A stretch of DNA of 64,000 nt from positions 124,001 through 188,000 of the IMG/VR virus record IMGVR_UViG_3300025098_000012; one strand, given 5' to 3'. Shown here in pieces: positions 9,500-17,517 of the stretch; position 1 is the stretch's first letter, and the number at the start of each line of letters is the position of its first letter. A program made the translations under genes and the position numbers. The DNA is from a virus. The notes below the pieces were generated by a model. It worked only from the letters and a program-made list of their open reading frames with translations, was not told where the DNA came from and made no database searches.

Positions 9500-10564
9500 T
9501 TAGAGGCTTTCTCGAAGATGCTCTTCAACCACAGCCTTTAGACGAGCACGAAGATCATCTTTCCATTCTCTCTCTGAAGGCATCTCAGAAGCCTTAGCGA
9601 TGTAGTATACAGTACCTACAGATGGATTAGCGTTTGTGAAGCCCTGTGATACAGTGTCCATAAGGAAATAGAAAGAATTGTCTTTCTTGCTGTATCCTGC
9701 ACCTTTCATCTCGCCCTCGTAGTAAATCTTACCGTAGTCAGAAAGACCACCCTCTACGAGATCGTCAAACTCACCCGAAAGGAGGGTCTGACGAGTACGG
9801 TCAACATTTGACTTCTCTGCGTACTGGCTACGGATAGCAGGAACAGGAAGTTTTCCTCCACGCTCATAAACCATCACGAAGTTTCCAACCTTTGGCTGTG
9901 AGATTACCTTTTGGTAGTGGCTAAGGCTCTTAAATGAAGCACGATAAATACCATGACCATTATGAGGAGCAAGTGCCTTTTCACGCATTTCACCAAGAAT
10001 ACGATTTACAGCGTTTGTGTCGCCTTTAGCCTCAGCTTTTTCGAGCTTTTTGGTAAGACCACTGATACCTCTTGCTGGCATAACTGCTTTGAACTCAAAT
10101 TTCTTGCTACCAACTTTACCTGTTTTGGTGTCGATTGGTGAAACTTGGTAAGTGCAAAGTTCACGAAGGTCAGCAGGTTCGATACGAGCAACAATCAGAC
10201 AATACTGCTCATTGTCTGGAGTATGCTCAAGAACACCACAGTTTCTTTTGTTTTCGGGGTGGATACATTTTGATGGGTCAACAAGAACAATCTCACCGAT
10301 GTCAAGAGGTCCACGCTTTTTGACGGGAGCCGCTTCACCTGGCTGACGGACTTTCACACCCGAAGAAGAAAGATATGAAACAACTTCATTAACACTCATG
10401 CCTTGTGGGTTAGACATTTTAGCCCATGCCGCAAAAGCTGCCGCATCGTCTGTGTTAAGAGCAGTTGCGATTTTATCTGTCTTAAGGATGTTGATGAGTT
10501 TCGCTTTGAAAGCTGGGTCTTTCTTAGCGAGCTTTAGTAGTTGTTCTCTTTGGTTCTTGTCCAT
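9500..10564 (-). CDS. Unknown protein, first gene of the head operon
   Basis: A 354-residue protein with AAAGGAG before the ATG. The N-terminus is a charged helix, residues 100-160 contain several cysteines (SKCIHPENKRNC, ELC), and the rest is mixed alpha/beta. It is the most upstream gene of the minus-strand block that leads to terL and has its own promoter-like motif 47 bases upstream. Its C-terminus lies beyond the short promoter and hairpin for the following gene. I do not recognise the family; a virion role is inferred from operon position. Confidence 0.8.
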   Translation of the reverse strand: MDKNQREQLLKLAKKDPAFKAKLINILKTDKIATALNTDDAAAFAAWAKMSNPQGMSVNEVVSYLSSSGVKVRQPGEAAPVKKRGPLDIGEIVLVDPSKCIHPENKRNCGVLEHTPDNEQYCLIVARIEPADLRELCTYQVSPIDTKTGKVGSKKFEFKAVMPARGISGLTKKLEKAEAKGDTNAVNRILGEMREKALAPHNGHGIYRASFKSLSHYQKVISQPKVGNFVMVYERGGKLPVPAIRSQYAEKSNVDRTRQTLLSGEFDDLVEGGLSDYGKIYYEGEMKGAGYSKKDNSFYFLMDTVSQGFTNANPSVGTVYYIAKASEMPSEREWKDDLRARLKAVVEEHLRESL

Positions 10565-10611
10565 GATGGATCTCCTTTGAATGAAAAAATACAGACACCA
10601 CAGAGCGAGCC

Positions 10612-10625
10612 ATAAATAAACTATT
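10612..10625 (-). promoter_or_regulatory. Promoter-like motif AATAGTTTATTTAT
   Basis: Exact match to the recurrent motif, 47 bases before the start at 10564. It overlaps the last codons of the dCMP deaminase gene. Confidence 0.6.
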
Positions 10626-11073
10626 AAAGACTTTCTGTATCAACCCCATGTTTTAATAAATAACTTAACCCCTCTTGATGAACTTCAGTCTGTAAAGGAG
10701 CATAAACTTTAATAATGCCTGCATGATGTATTGCCTTTGCACACATAAGACATGGATCACAGGATGTGAAAATCCACTTGCCCATCGTAGACATACCGTT
10801 ACGAGTGGCATTTAAGATCGCATTGATTTCTGCATGATGGCAACCGACATCATTTTGAGTGCCACTTTTGACTTCGTACCGATCACGCAAACAGTCCGAC
10901 CCACCACATAAATTCCCATTACTCCCTCTCGGAGGTCCATTATATCCTTCGCTAACAACAACATTGCTATCGGGGTCTACGATCACTGAACCCACTTTTC
11001 TCCTACAACAAGTGCTTGCAGACGCTATTAAAGAGCATTGTTGTTTTCGTATTTCGATATGTTTCTGCTTCAT
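10624..11073 (-). CDS. dCMP deaminase (zinc deaminase)
   Basis: Converts dCMP to dUMP, feeding dTMP synthesis. The 149-residue protein has the deaminase signature HAE (80-82, zinc His and catalytic Glu) and TSCDPCLMC (103-111), giving the PCxxC zinc cysteines. An extra Cys/His-rich insert near residues 56-79 resembles the second zinc site of T4-type dCMP deaminases. The start at MKQKHIE avoids overlap with the divergent PhoH gene; a farther upstream ATG at 11133 is possible but would overlap that gene. An AT-rich phage would benefit from the extra dTMP. Confidence 0.9.
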   Translation of the reverse strand: MKQKHIEIRKQQCSLIASASTCCRRKVGSVIVDPDSNVVVSEGYNGPPRGSNGNLCGGSDCLRDRYEVKSGTQNDVGCHHAEINAILNATRNGMSTMGKWIFTSCDPCLMCAKAIHHAGIIKVYAPLQTEVHQEGLSYLLKHGVDTESL

Positions 11074-11133
11074 ATTCTTTAGATACCTTTCGCTTATAGG
11101 GTGAGGAGAATATACCCTCAGAATGGAGTCCAC

Positions 11134-12423
11134 ATGACAAAGGCAGTTTTGTTAGATACGAGTGTTTTAATACACGACCCGACCTCGATGACCTCTTTTG
11201 GTGATGATACCCAAGTCCTCATTCCAATCTATGTTATCATGGAGCTTGATGTTCTCAAAGACACACCAAAGCGTGAGAAATCTCATGTTGCACATCTTGC
11301 TCGTCAAGCATCTAATCTTATCCTTGAGCTACAGCCACAAGGTAAGGTCAAAGTAGTCTCTCACGATGGGGAGATCAGCATCAGATCTTTAGATCGTGCT
11401 AATCAGATTAGGTATGTAGACCTACTCATCCTTCAAACTGCTATCCATCTTAAAGATGATTACGATTTGACTCTTGTATCAAGAGACATCAACCTGCGTA
11501 TCATCTGTGAGTCGGTTGGTGTTAAGTCAGATGACTATACATCAGACACAAGCACAGACACTCTTAGTGGCATCGGACTCAAAGAGTTCGTTCCCGATGT
11601 TGTCTTAATGAACCAACTCGTTAAATCATATTGGCAAGGAGCTGTTAGACTCCCACACGAGTTTGACACACCTTTCCATGAAAACCAATACGGATGGTTT
11701 ATAGCACCTGGTGAAAAGACACATCTATTCGTACACAGAGACAACTCACTTTTCCCTGTCGATAAGGTGCGTACCGAGAAAGCTAAACCTAGAAATCTTG
11801 AACAACGAGCCGCTTTGGATGCTCTTTTAGATCAAGACATTGAACTAGTGTGTCTCTTAGGTAAAGCAGGTACAGGTAAAACCTTCCTTGCATTGGCAGC
11901 CGCTCTTGAACAAGCCCATACATATCAGCGTATTTTGCTCTCGAAACCTGTCGTTGATGTAGGTAACGGAATTGGTTTCTTGCCTGGTTCGCTCTCCGAA
12001 AAACTAGAACCTTGGATGCAGAGCTTCTTTGATAACCTCGATCAGATCAATCCTCTTTGGGATGCTGGTCCTATGGGTGGGGAGATGGGTAGTAAAGAGG
12101 GATTCCTAGAGAAGAACCAAATCGAGATCCAACCTATCCACTCGATTAGAGGTAGATCACTTAAACAAGCCTTCATGATTATTGATGAGGCACAGAACCT
12201 CACCAAACATGAGATCAAGTCAATCATCACAAGAGCGGCAGAAGGTACGAAGGTTGTACTTTTGGGCGACCCTTATCAGATTGACCACCCTTACCTCACC
12301 AAGCAATCTAATGGTCTTGTGTATGTGATTGAGCGTATGCTCGGTCAGCCTTTATTTGCGTGTGTGAGTCTACATAAGTCAGAACGATCTACGCTCTCGG
12401 ACATAGCGGCAGATCTTTTATAG
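11134..12423 (+). CDS. phoH: PIN-PhoH protein (PhoH2-type ATPase)
   Basis: A 429-residue two-domain protein. Residues 1-150 form a PIN nuclease domain (LLDTSVLI, acidic VSRDINLR). Residues about 225-429 form a PhoH helicase-like ATPase with Walker A LGKAGTGKTF and Walker B MIIDEAQN, plus the PhoH-typical VLLGDPYQID. The start is at MTKAVLL, preceded by ATGGAGT; an in-frame ATG 33 bases upstream lacks such a site. Bacterial PhoH2 proteins are RNA helicase-RNases. In phages the role is not settled; RNA turnover or phosphate stress are guesses. Confidence 0.9.
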   Translation: MTKAVLLDTSVLIHDPTSMTSFGDDTQVLIPIYVIMELDVLKDTPKREKSHVAHLARQASNLILELQPQGKVKVVSHDGEISIRSLDRANQIRYVDLLILQTAIHLKDDYDLTLVSRDINLRIICESVGVKSDDYTSDTSTDTLSGIGLKEFVPDVVLMNQLVKSYWQGAVRLPHEFDTPFHENQYGWFIAPGEKTHLFVHRDNSLFPVDKVRTEKAKPRNLEQRAALDALLDQDIELVCLLGKAGTGKTFLALAAALEQAHTYQRILLSKPVVDVGNGIGFLPGSLSEKLEPWMQSFFDNLDQINPLWDAGPMGGEMGSKEGFLEKNQIEIQPIHSIRGRSLKQAFMIIDEAQNLTKHEIKSIITRAAEGTKVVLLGDPYQIDHPYLTKQSNGLVYVIERMLGQPLFACVSLHKSERSTLSDIAADLL

Positions 12424-12439
12424 TTTCTTTATAGCTTCC

Positions 12440-12485
12440 CATAAGTGATCTTTAACCCCTAAACTACAATGGAGTATCACTTATG
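12440..12485 (+). promoter_or_regulatory. Inverted repeat spanning the start of tagged gene 2
   Basis: CATAAGTGAT at 12440-12449 pairs with ATCACTTATG at 12476-12485, and the second arm includes the ATG at 12483. The ribosome binding site GGAG lies just before the arm. It could fold at the start codon. The left arm is part of the leader sequence shared by tagged genes. Confidence 0.45.
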
Positions 12486-12788
12486 AGAAGAACAGCATCA
12501 GAAATCATCCGTAACCTTGAGAGTCGGATCGCAAGACTTGAAAGACAATCGTCAAGTTCTTCGAGGTTTGCACAGGAGATTTTTAAAAGAGGCGATATGG
12601 TGATGCTTCTAACCGTAAAGCCAGGACAGGCAGGGTCTTACGCTAATCCTGGAATAGTAGAGTCTGTGATGGACGATGAAGTTCGAGTTAGCGTAGGGAT
12701 GGCGTCTCTCATTGTTCCTGTAGAAGATCTTGTTAAAGCTACAGGTCGTAAAAGTGAAAATGTTAAGATTTGGATAGCAAATCATTAA
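12483..12788 (+). CDS. Tagged protein 2, shared N-terminal helix
   Basis: A 101-residue protein beginning [20 protein letters not shown], a near-perfect copy of the family tag, then a Ser-rich linker (QSSSSSR). The body from residue 30 is a small beta-rich domain (KRGDMVMLL, GIVESVMDDEVRVSVG), similar in outline to SH3/KOW-like barrels. Fold assignment is tentative. The tag-linker-domain layout is the best view in the window of the tag as a separable module. Confidence 0.85.
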   Translation: MRRTASEIIRNLESRIARLERQSSSSSRFAQEIFKRGDMVMLLTVKPGQAGSYANPGIVESVMDDEVRVSVGMASLIVPVEDLVKATGRKSENVKIWIANH

Positions 12789-12799
12789 AGATTAAATGA

Positions 12800-12838
12800 C
12801 TTACTCCTATATGAATAAACCTCTCATATAGGAGTAAG
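12800..12838 (+). promoter_or_regulatory. Hairpin containing the ribosome binding site of the 12842 gene
   Basis: Perfect 15-base inverted repeat (12800-12814 with 12824-12838, 9-base loop). GGAG at 12831-12834 lies in the 3-prime arm, 7 bases before the ATG at 12842. No T-run follows, so it is a better translational control hairpin than a terminator. Confidence 0.65.
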
Positions 12839-12841
12839 ATC

Positions 12842-13048
12842 ATGAGTGCCAAATCCTTTGAAGAAGCCCAAAGCACTACCCAACCTGTCATTTATGTTGG
12901 AGTTGAGCGTCAAGAGGCTAAAGGCTTCAATAAAGTCATTCTCATACAAGAGAACAAAGATGGGTTACTGACCTCAGAAAACCATGTTAGTGGTGAGGTG
13001 TCCGTTCAGATGGTGAACGGTGTCTTAAAGGTCTATGTTAAGAACTGA
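12842..13048 (+). CDS. Small unknown protein
   Basis: A 68-residue soluble protein with alternating hydrophobic beta-like stretches (VIYVGVERQEAKG, KVILIQENK, VSVQMVNGVLKVYVKN). The start follows GGAG inside a strong hairpin, suggesting regulated translation. Converges with the membrane-protein gene that ends at 13051. No family recognised. Confidence 0.7.
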   Translation: MSAKSFEEAQSTTQPVIYVGVERQEAKGFNKVILIQENKDGLLTSENHVSGEVSVQMVNGVLKVYVKN

Positions 13049-13050
13049 AC

Positions 13051-13407
13051 TTACATAAACTCGTTAGGGTCTGTGCTATCTGCATTAGGTTCAGAGTTAG
13101 GTGTTGGGGTAGGTTTCTGAGGTGGCTTACCCCCACCCTTTTGCTCAAGTGCAGTAGTCGCAACATGAGTGTATTTATCCAGGGCGGCTTGCCCTAAGAT
13201 GTAGCCAATCTGAATGAAACCACTAGTAACAATCATGGTGACGAGAACCATAAATGCGTAGTGGTCGATTTGAGTCTGATACTCCCACACCACATAAAAC
13301 ATAAGGACTTTCCACCCGATGTCAGCGATGAGATAAGCAAGGAACTTCTTGCTCTTTAGAGGGAGCTTATCAAAGCTCGTAGGGTCTTGTGATTTCTCGG
13401 TAGCCAT
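13051..13407 (-). CDS. Small membrane protein, two transmembrane segments
   Basis: A 118-residue protein. Residues about 25-45 and 48-75 are hydrophobic (FLAYLIADIGWKVLMFYVVW and AFMVLVTMIVTSGFIQIGYI), and the C-terminal 35 residues are a Pro/Thr/Asn-rich soluble tail. It is the second gene after 13765 on the minus strand, with AGGAGAG before the start. A holin-like or inner-membrane accessory role is possible, but no family signature is visible. Confidence 0.75.
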   Translation of the reverse strand: MATEKSQDPTSFDKLPLKSKKFLAYLIADIGWKVLMFYVVWEYQTQIDHYAFMVLVTMIVTSGFIQIGYILGQAALDKYTHVATTALEQKGGGKPPQKPTPTPNSEPNADSTDPNEFM

Positions 13408-13417
13408 AATGACTCTC

Positions 13418-13765
13418 CTATTGGTTCACTCTAAGTTTAGAGCGTTGGGTTGATTTGTTGACAGTTTTAGGGAGGTGGTTGTTACCCATATTGACACGAG
13501 TACCCATTGCCTTCTGAAACTTGTCCTCTACGATCTGAGGGTAATCTTTCGGCTTGGTGCTGAAAGCATAAATCTCATTGAGTCGATACTGCTCTTCTTG
13601 TGTCATTCCAGGCAGTAGCTTCAAGAAATCATCCCTAGCTTTCTGATTGTCATTCGATAGGAACTCTAGGATCAAGTAAGCAGGGAGTACAGGCTTATTA
13701 GTCGGGTCATCTTCCACACCCTTTAGGGTGTTTTCACCATCGGGTCGTATCCAAAAGTTTTCCAT
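13418..13765 (-). CDS. Small unknown protein
   Basis: A 115-residue, charged, mostly helical protein with a basic C-terminus (NKSTQRSKLRVNQ). A promoter-like motif and AGAGGAGA lie upstream. It precedes the two-TM membrane protein by 10 bases, suggesting a two-gene operon. No family recognised. Confidence 0.75.
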   Translation of the reverse strand: MENFWIRPDGENTLKGVEDDPTNKPVLPAYLILEFLSNDNQKARDDFLKLLPGMTQEEQYRLNEIYAFSTKPKDYPQIVEDKFQKAMGTRVNMGNNHLPKTVNKSTQRSKLRVNQ

Positions 13766-13796
13766 AACAATCTCCTCTCTTTTAAGTAGGGGATTG

Positions 13797-13811
13797 TATA
13801 AAGGAACTATT
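13797..13811 (-). promoter_or_regulatory. Promoter-like motif AATAGTTCCTTTATA
   Basis: Two-mismatch copy of the recurrent motif, 31 bases before the start at 13765. A weak inverted repeat (ACAATC/GATTGT) lies between it and the ATG. Confidence 0.45.
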
Positions 13812-13825
13812 AAAGGAGGTGTCTT

Positions 13826-14188
13826 ATGGAACGAAAGACCGTAATGAAGATCACGAGCAGTATGTTAGACTGCAAATGTAAGGGTGATGGATATATTTTC
13901 CTCAAAAAAGGGGGCATGATTAAATGCCCGACACATTATGCTTGTGCGTCTAGCGAAGATTATCGCTTAGAGATGCTAAGACTTGAGTATCAAAACTTGA
14001 GGAGGTTCGTTTTAGATATGCCCCACATGAACTCAAGTTTTATTGATCTTAGTTTGCCTACGACAGCTAAGGGTGTTGATGAGCATATCGGGTCAAATTA
14101 TGAGGTGGACTCAGCCGAGTCTTGGGTGAGAGCTATCCAACATTATGTGCGAGAATACTTACTTAACTACAAGGTGAAAGAGGATTAG
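13826..14188 (+). CDS. Unknown protein with a CKCKGDGY cysteine motif
   Basis: A 120-residue protein preceded by AAAGGAGG. Near the N-terminus it has C-x-C-K-G-D-G and, 16 residues on, CPTHYAC, which together could make a small zinc site. The rest is helical. It is divergent from the 13765 gene and upstream of the nuclease-like gene at 14219. Function unknown. Confidence 0.75.
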   Translation: MERKTVMKITSSMLDCKCKGDGYIFLKKGGMIKCPTHYACASSEDYRLEMLRLEYQNLRRFVLDMPHMNSSFIDLSLPTTAKGVDEHIGSNYEVDSAESWVRAIQHYVREYLLNYKVKED

Positions 14189-14218
14189 TAATCCTCGTCT
14201 TCATCTACTGAGGATGTC

Positions 14219-14785
14219 ATGAAGAAAAAGCTCCTAGAGGGTATAGATGCCTCTTTTGACTATTTTGTAAGACAACACCTTAACTCATACTCAAAAGTCT
14301 CACTCAGCTCGAATAAAGACGCTCAAATAAGGTCGTTCGTTAAACAGGTGATAGAGAAGAAGCGAGCAGAGGGGGGTCAATACTTTAAAGATCCAGAGTC
14401 ATTGGCTAAAAGGTATCTAACAGGTTGGGGTGGAGAGTGTGCTGTTGAAAAACACATAGGTAAACCCTTTGTCGATTTTACTATAGGAGACTCACATGAC
14501 TACTATGTACCCGACTTGAGGTCAGCAGGATATGAGGTGGGAGTTAAGACGGTGAGCATGGGCGACTTTCCCCTGTTAAGGAAACCTACACCTAGTTCAT
14601 CAAACACACCTCAGATTATCGTGATACGAGAGTCTAACCTTGATTATTACATCTGTGGGTTGGCTACCTATGATGTAGTAAACGACCCCAACAACTTCTC
14701 TCAGTTGCTAGTGCGTAGTGGGGGAGTCTTAGAGGTAGGGGTCAAATCAGCGTTTTATCGCTTTGACCTTCTCTCCCCTCTTTAG
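14219..14785 (+). CDS. Putative PD-(D/E)XK-type nuclease
   Basis: A 188-residue protein. The segment GGECAVEKHIG, then YYVPDLRSAG and YEVGVKTVS, follows the E...PD...ExK spacing of restriction-like nucleases: a helix with Glu, an Asp in a strand, then E-V-G-V-K. AGGATG lies before the start. I call it from this pattern only; a single motif match can mislead. Possible roles are host DNA degradation or recombination. Confidence 0.5.
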   Translation: MKKKLLEGIDASFDYFVRQHLNSYSKVSLSSNKDAQIRSFVKQVIEKKRAEGGQYFKDPESLAKRYLTGWGGECAVEKHIGKPFVDFTIGDSHDYYVPDLRSAGYEVGVKTVSMGDFPLLRKPTPSSSNTPQIIVIRESNLDYYICGLATYDVVNDPNNFSQLLVRSGGVLEVGVKSAFYRFDLLSPL

Positions 14786-14841
14786 CTGAGGTTGGTGGGT
14801 AGGCTTGCCTGTGTTTGATGTCGCTATCTCTCGTTACACCT

Positions 14842-15384
14842 TTACATCTTAGCAAGCTCGCTTGGGCTATATGCTAGGAAGTTCCCATCCCATTCTTTAC
14901 GAGGATCGTCCTCAAAAGGAGGCATCGATGGTCCTGCGTAAACTGTGATAAGACCTTGTTTACCACCACCTGTTGGGATGATGATAAGGGTAAGGATGTC
15001 GGTTGCTCTCATTGGTCGAGGGCGACTGATAAGACGCTGTTCTGGACGACCCTCACCACGAGACTTGTAGAAAAACTCCTCATCTCTCATGTTGATACGA
15101 TCACCCATCTTCTTGCCATGTAAACGAGTCTCGCCTCGGAAGCCTTGTACTCTAAGTTCGGTAGCTCCGTTTGGACCTCCCATATCTTCCCACATCTGAA
15201 AAGCCTTAGCGAGAGACTTAGCGTCAAACTCTTTAGCGTGGGTTTTGAAGTGAGTGGAAAGAAGCTCGATGTCGTTGCGAGCAAGAAACTCTTCAACTAC
15301 AGAGTCTACAGAGCCTGCTTGACGCTCAAGGCGAGCAACTCGTTGCTCAAGATTACGGATTACTTCTGATGCTGTTCTTCTCAT
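14842..15384 (-). CDS. Tagged protein 3, shared N-terminal helix
   Basis: A 180-residue protein beginning MRRTASEVIRNLEQRVARLE and then RQAGS. The middle holds basic/aromatic sequence (GETRLHGKKMGD, EEFFYKSRG) and the end a hydrophobic beta segment (DILTLIIIPTGGGKQGL, ITVYAGPSMPPFEDD). I do not recognise the body. Unlike the other tagged genes it is preceded by the GTAACCC-type promoter motif rather than the AATAGT type. Confidence 0.85.
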   Translation of the reverse strand: MRRTASEVIRNLEQRVARLERQAGSVDSVVEEFLARNDIELLSTHFKTHAKEFDAKSLAKAFQMWEDMGGPNGATELRVQGFRGETRLHGKKMGDRINMRDEEFFYKSRGEGRPEQRLISRPRPMRATDILTLIIIPTGGGKQGLITVYAGPSMPPFEDDPRKEWDGNFLAYSPSELAKM

Positions 15385-15417
15385 AGTGAGATCGACTCAT
15401 TGGCATTGATAAATAAT

Positions 15418-15435
15418 CTATAAATAAAGGGTTAC
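15418..15435 (-). promoter_or_regulatory. Promoter-like motif GTAACCCTTTATTTATAG
   Basis: One-mismatch copy of the second recurrent motif, GTAACCCCTTATYTATA, 33 bases before tagged gene 3. Six other copies occur in the window, all pointing at gene starts. Confidence 0.55.
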
Positions 15436-15629
15436 ACTTCCCACCAATCGTACATTGTAAATCCGTACTCCTCGCTGATCCAATCTGAGATACCATCTTC
15501 ATCCTCATAGGCGATGTCGATAGGTACGAGAACAATATGAGGTAGTCCAGCTTGTTCAACAGCGTTATCATAATCTGTATCTTCAAGCTCTGTTTGAGAA
15601 AAATCCCATTGAACACGAACTTTCATCAT
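15432..15629 (-). CDS. Small acidic unknown protein downstream of glutamine synthetase
   Basis: A 65-residue acidic protein rich in Asp, Glu and Trp (ISDWISEEYGF, YDWWEV). Two adjacent ATG codons (15629, 15626) overlap the glutamine synthetase stop (ATGATGA), and GGGG lies just upstream; either could be used. Translational coupling to the synthetase suggests co-expression. No family recognised. Confidence 0.7.
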   Translation of the reverse strand: MMKVRVQWDFSQTELEDTDYDNAVEQAGLPHIVLVPIDIAYEDEDGISDWISEEYGFTMYDWWEV

Positions 15630-16648
15630 TTACCCCAAGTGTCTGAAATAGTCCTTATCAATGCTTCACACACAAGATAAGGGTCAGCATTAGCGTTAGG
15701 TCTACGATCTTCAAAGTAGCCACAACCATTCTTATCTGTCTCCACAGGAATGCGAACCGAAGCTGTCCGATCAGACACTCCCGACTTAAATTCATCATAG
15801 CGACAAGTCTCATGGTGTCCTGTTAATCGGATCTCATACCCTGCACCATACCGATCAAGGTGTTCTTGAATCCTGTGAGACATCTTCTCTACAGCTTTGT
15901 TGATTTCCTCGATACCACCTTCTTGTCTCATTGCTTTGGTAGAGAAGTTGGTGTGCATACCTGCACCGTTCCAATCACCTGTAACTGGCTTAGGGTCAAG
16001 GGTAGCCGAGATGTCGAAATCTTCACCTACACGATAAAGAAGCCACCGAGCAATCCACAGATAGTCACTTGCAGACAGAGCATCTTGCATCGGACCACCG
16101 AGTTGGAACTCCCATTGACCAGGCATTACTTCAGCGTTGATCCCTGTGATTGGTAGTTCTGCTTTCAAGCACACATCAAGATGCTTCTCTACGAGATTTC
16201 TACCCGAAACTTCATCTGAACCAACCCCACAATAATAAGGACCTTGTTCAGCAGGAAACCTACGCTCACTAGGGAAGCCCAAAGGTCTTGATCCCTTATA
16301 GAGAGTATATTCTTGTTCAAAAGCAACCCACTCGCCTTGATCTACGAATGACTTGAGTGCCTCTACGAGTTTGGCTCTTGTATTTGAAGGGTGTTTTTCA
16401 CCATCTACTGTTTCTACTTCACAAAGAACGAGAATGTTATCTCCACCTCTGATGGGATCTTCGACAACTCGTACTGGTCTTAATACACAATCTGATGAGT
16501 TGCCTTCAGCTTGCATGGTGGAAGATCCATCAAAGCTCCAAAGGGGCAACTGTTCGGGTGAAAAAGTAGGTGCTGTGAGATACTTCGTCTTTGACCTTAC
16601 CCTTGCTGTAGGGTTTCCACCATCAATCCAAATATATTCTGCGAGCAT
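15626..16648 (-). CDS. Glutamine synthetase, eukaryotic/GlnII type
   Basis: Makes glutamine from glutamate, ammonia and ATP. At 340 residues it matches the short type II family, not the roughly 470-residue bacterial GlnA. Visible family blocks are AEYIWIDGG at the start, LPLWSFDGSSTMQAEG, SDCVLRPV, the Glu-rich FEQEYTLY, RPLGFPSERRFPAEQGPYYC, NAEVMPGQWEFQ, DWNGAGMHTNFST, LTGHHET, and the C-terminal DRTASVRIP and YFEDRRPNANADPY. These include metal-binding Glu and ATP/glutamate-binding residues. The start at MLAEYIW follows AAAGGAGAG; an upstream ATG is not needed. Carrying this gene would supply glutamine for nucleotide synthesis; that purpose is inference. Confidence 0.95.
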   Translation of the reverse strand: MLAEYIWIDGGNPTARVRSKTKYLTAPTFSPEQLPLWSFDGSSTMQAEGNSSDCVLRPVRVVEDPIRGGDNILVLCEVETVDGEKHPSNTRAKLVEALKSFVDQGEWVAFEQEYTLYKGSRPLGFPSERRFPAEQGPYYCGVGSDEVSGRNLVEKHLDVCLKAELPITGINAEVMPGQWEFQLGGPMQDALSASDYLWIARWLLYRVGEDFDISATLDPKPVTGDWNGAGMHTNFSTKAMRQEGGIEEINKAVEKMSHRIQEHLDRYGAGYEIRLTGHHETCRYDEFKSGVSDRTASVRIPVETDKNGCGYFEDRRPNANADPYLVCEALIRTISDTWGK

Positions 16649-16682
16649 TAAGCTCTCCTTTCTTAAATAAGAGAAGAGATAC

Positions 16683-16696
16683 AATAAATAAACTAT
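16683..16696 (-). promoter_or_regulatory. Promoter-like motif before glutamine synthetase
   Basis: ATAGTTTATTTATT, 34 bases before the start at 16648 and touching the stop codon of the last methyltransferase gene. Confidence 0.5.
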
Positions 16697-17517
16697 CAGT
16701 CAACATCACCAAATATGTCGAAGATAGAAATCTGTTCTCCCTTTTGAGGTTTCGCCTTGCCTACTAGAGCTTCAGATTCAATCTCTGTTCCTATAGGCAT
16801 CCAATGTCGAATACGAGCTTCACAGATTTTCGCATATTCGGGATTAAGTTCAACCCCTACAAAGTCATGACCTAAGCGACTCATAGCGATCCCTGTTGTA
16901 CCAGAACCTAAAAATGGGTCTACAACCTTTGAATTAGGTGCTATGTCTCTAGCACACCATTCCATAATTTCTATTGGTTTAACTGTTGGGTGTATATTTG
17001 CTCTAGGTTGTTGACCACTCGTGCCAGCATACGGATTTGCATCAGGTTTTCCGTTTTTTATTCTAACTAAGCCCGCAGAACCTTCTTTCCTACCCGTTAA
17101 CTCGGAGTTATTTTTTTTATTTAATCCATCTAGTCCTGCTTCTCTTTCAGACCGACTCGCTTTTGAGGTATATTGAAATGTGTTGGGTTCTTCAGCTACA
17201 AAAATAGCATCTCGGACTTCAAAACCACAGTCTTCAAGAGCAATCACACCCTTATATCCTATATCTTCTGGGATCATTACGACATGAGCACCTGGTTTAA
17301 GGATGTCCTTAATCTCTTTAGATTGTTCGTCTGTAGGTTCTCCAAGTAAGATGAGTCCATGCACCATAGGTTCATAGGTAGACAGTAAAGATCCTTCTTC
17401 AAAGACCTCTTTCTTGTAGGTAGAGAAGTCAATCTCATTAGGTTGAGAGACGATTACACAAGCATCCTCTACAGGAGGTGTGATCATTGTCTTAAAGTAT
17501 TCAATCATGTCTTTCAT
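16696..17517 (-). CDS. Methyltransferase AdoMet-binding piece (module C)
   Basis: A 273-residue protein resembling the C-terminal part of single-chain phage N4/N6 methyltransferases. Residues about 195-240 hold HPTVKPIEIMEW (motif X region) and DPFLGSGTTG (motif I, AdoMet binding), then FVGVELNPEYA. The N-terminal 110 residues resemble a catalytic half (LKPGAHVVMIPEDIGYKG, ALEDCGFEVRDAIF, SKASRSEREAGL), but where DPPY is expected there is only LLGEPT, so it should lack the catalytic motif. It is the last gene of the chaperonin-methyltransferase operon and overlaps the previous gene by ATGA. It probably needs a DPPY partner in trans. Confidence 0.85.
   Translation of the reverse strand: MKDMIEYFKTMITPPVEDACVIVSQPNEIDFSTYKKEVFEEGSLLSTYEPMVHGLILLGEPTDEQSKEIKDILKPGAHVVMIPEDIGYKGVIALEDCGFEVRDAIFVAEEPNTFQYTSKASRSEREAGLDGLNKKNNSELTGRKEGSAGLVRIKNGKPDANPYAGTSGQQPRANIHPTVKPIEIMEWCARDIAPNSKVVDPFLGSGTTGIAMSRLGHDFVGVELNPEYAKICEARIRHWMPIGTEIESEALVGKAKPQKGEQISIFDIFGDVD

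Noticed and set aside
12800-12838. Reading the 15-base hairpin as a terminator of tagged gene 2
   Set aside because: No T-run follows, and the 3-prime arm holds the ribosome site of the next gene.
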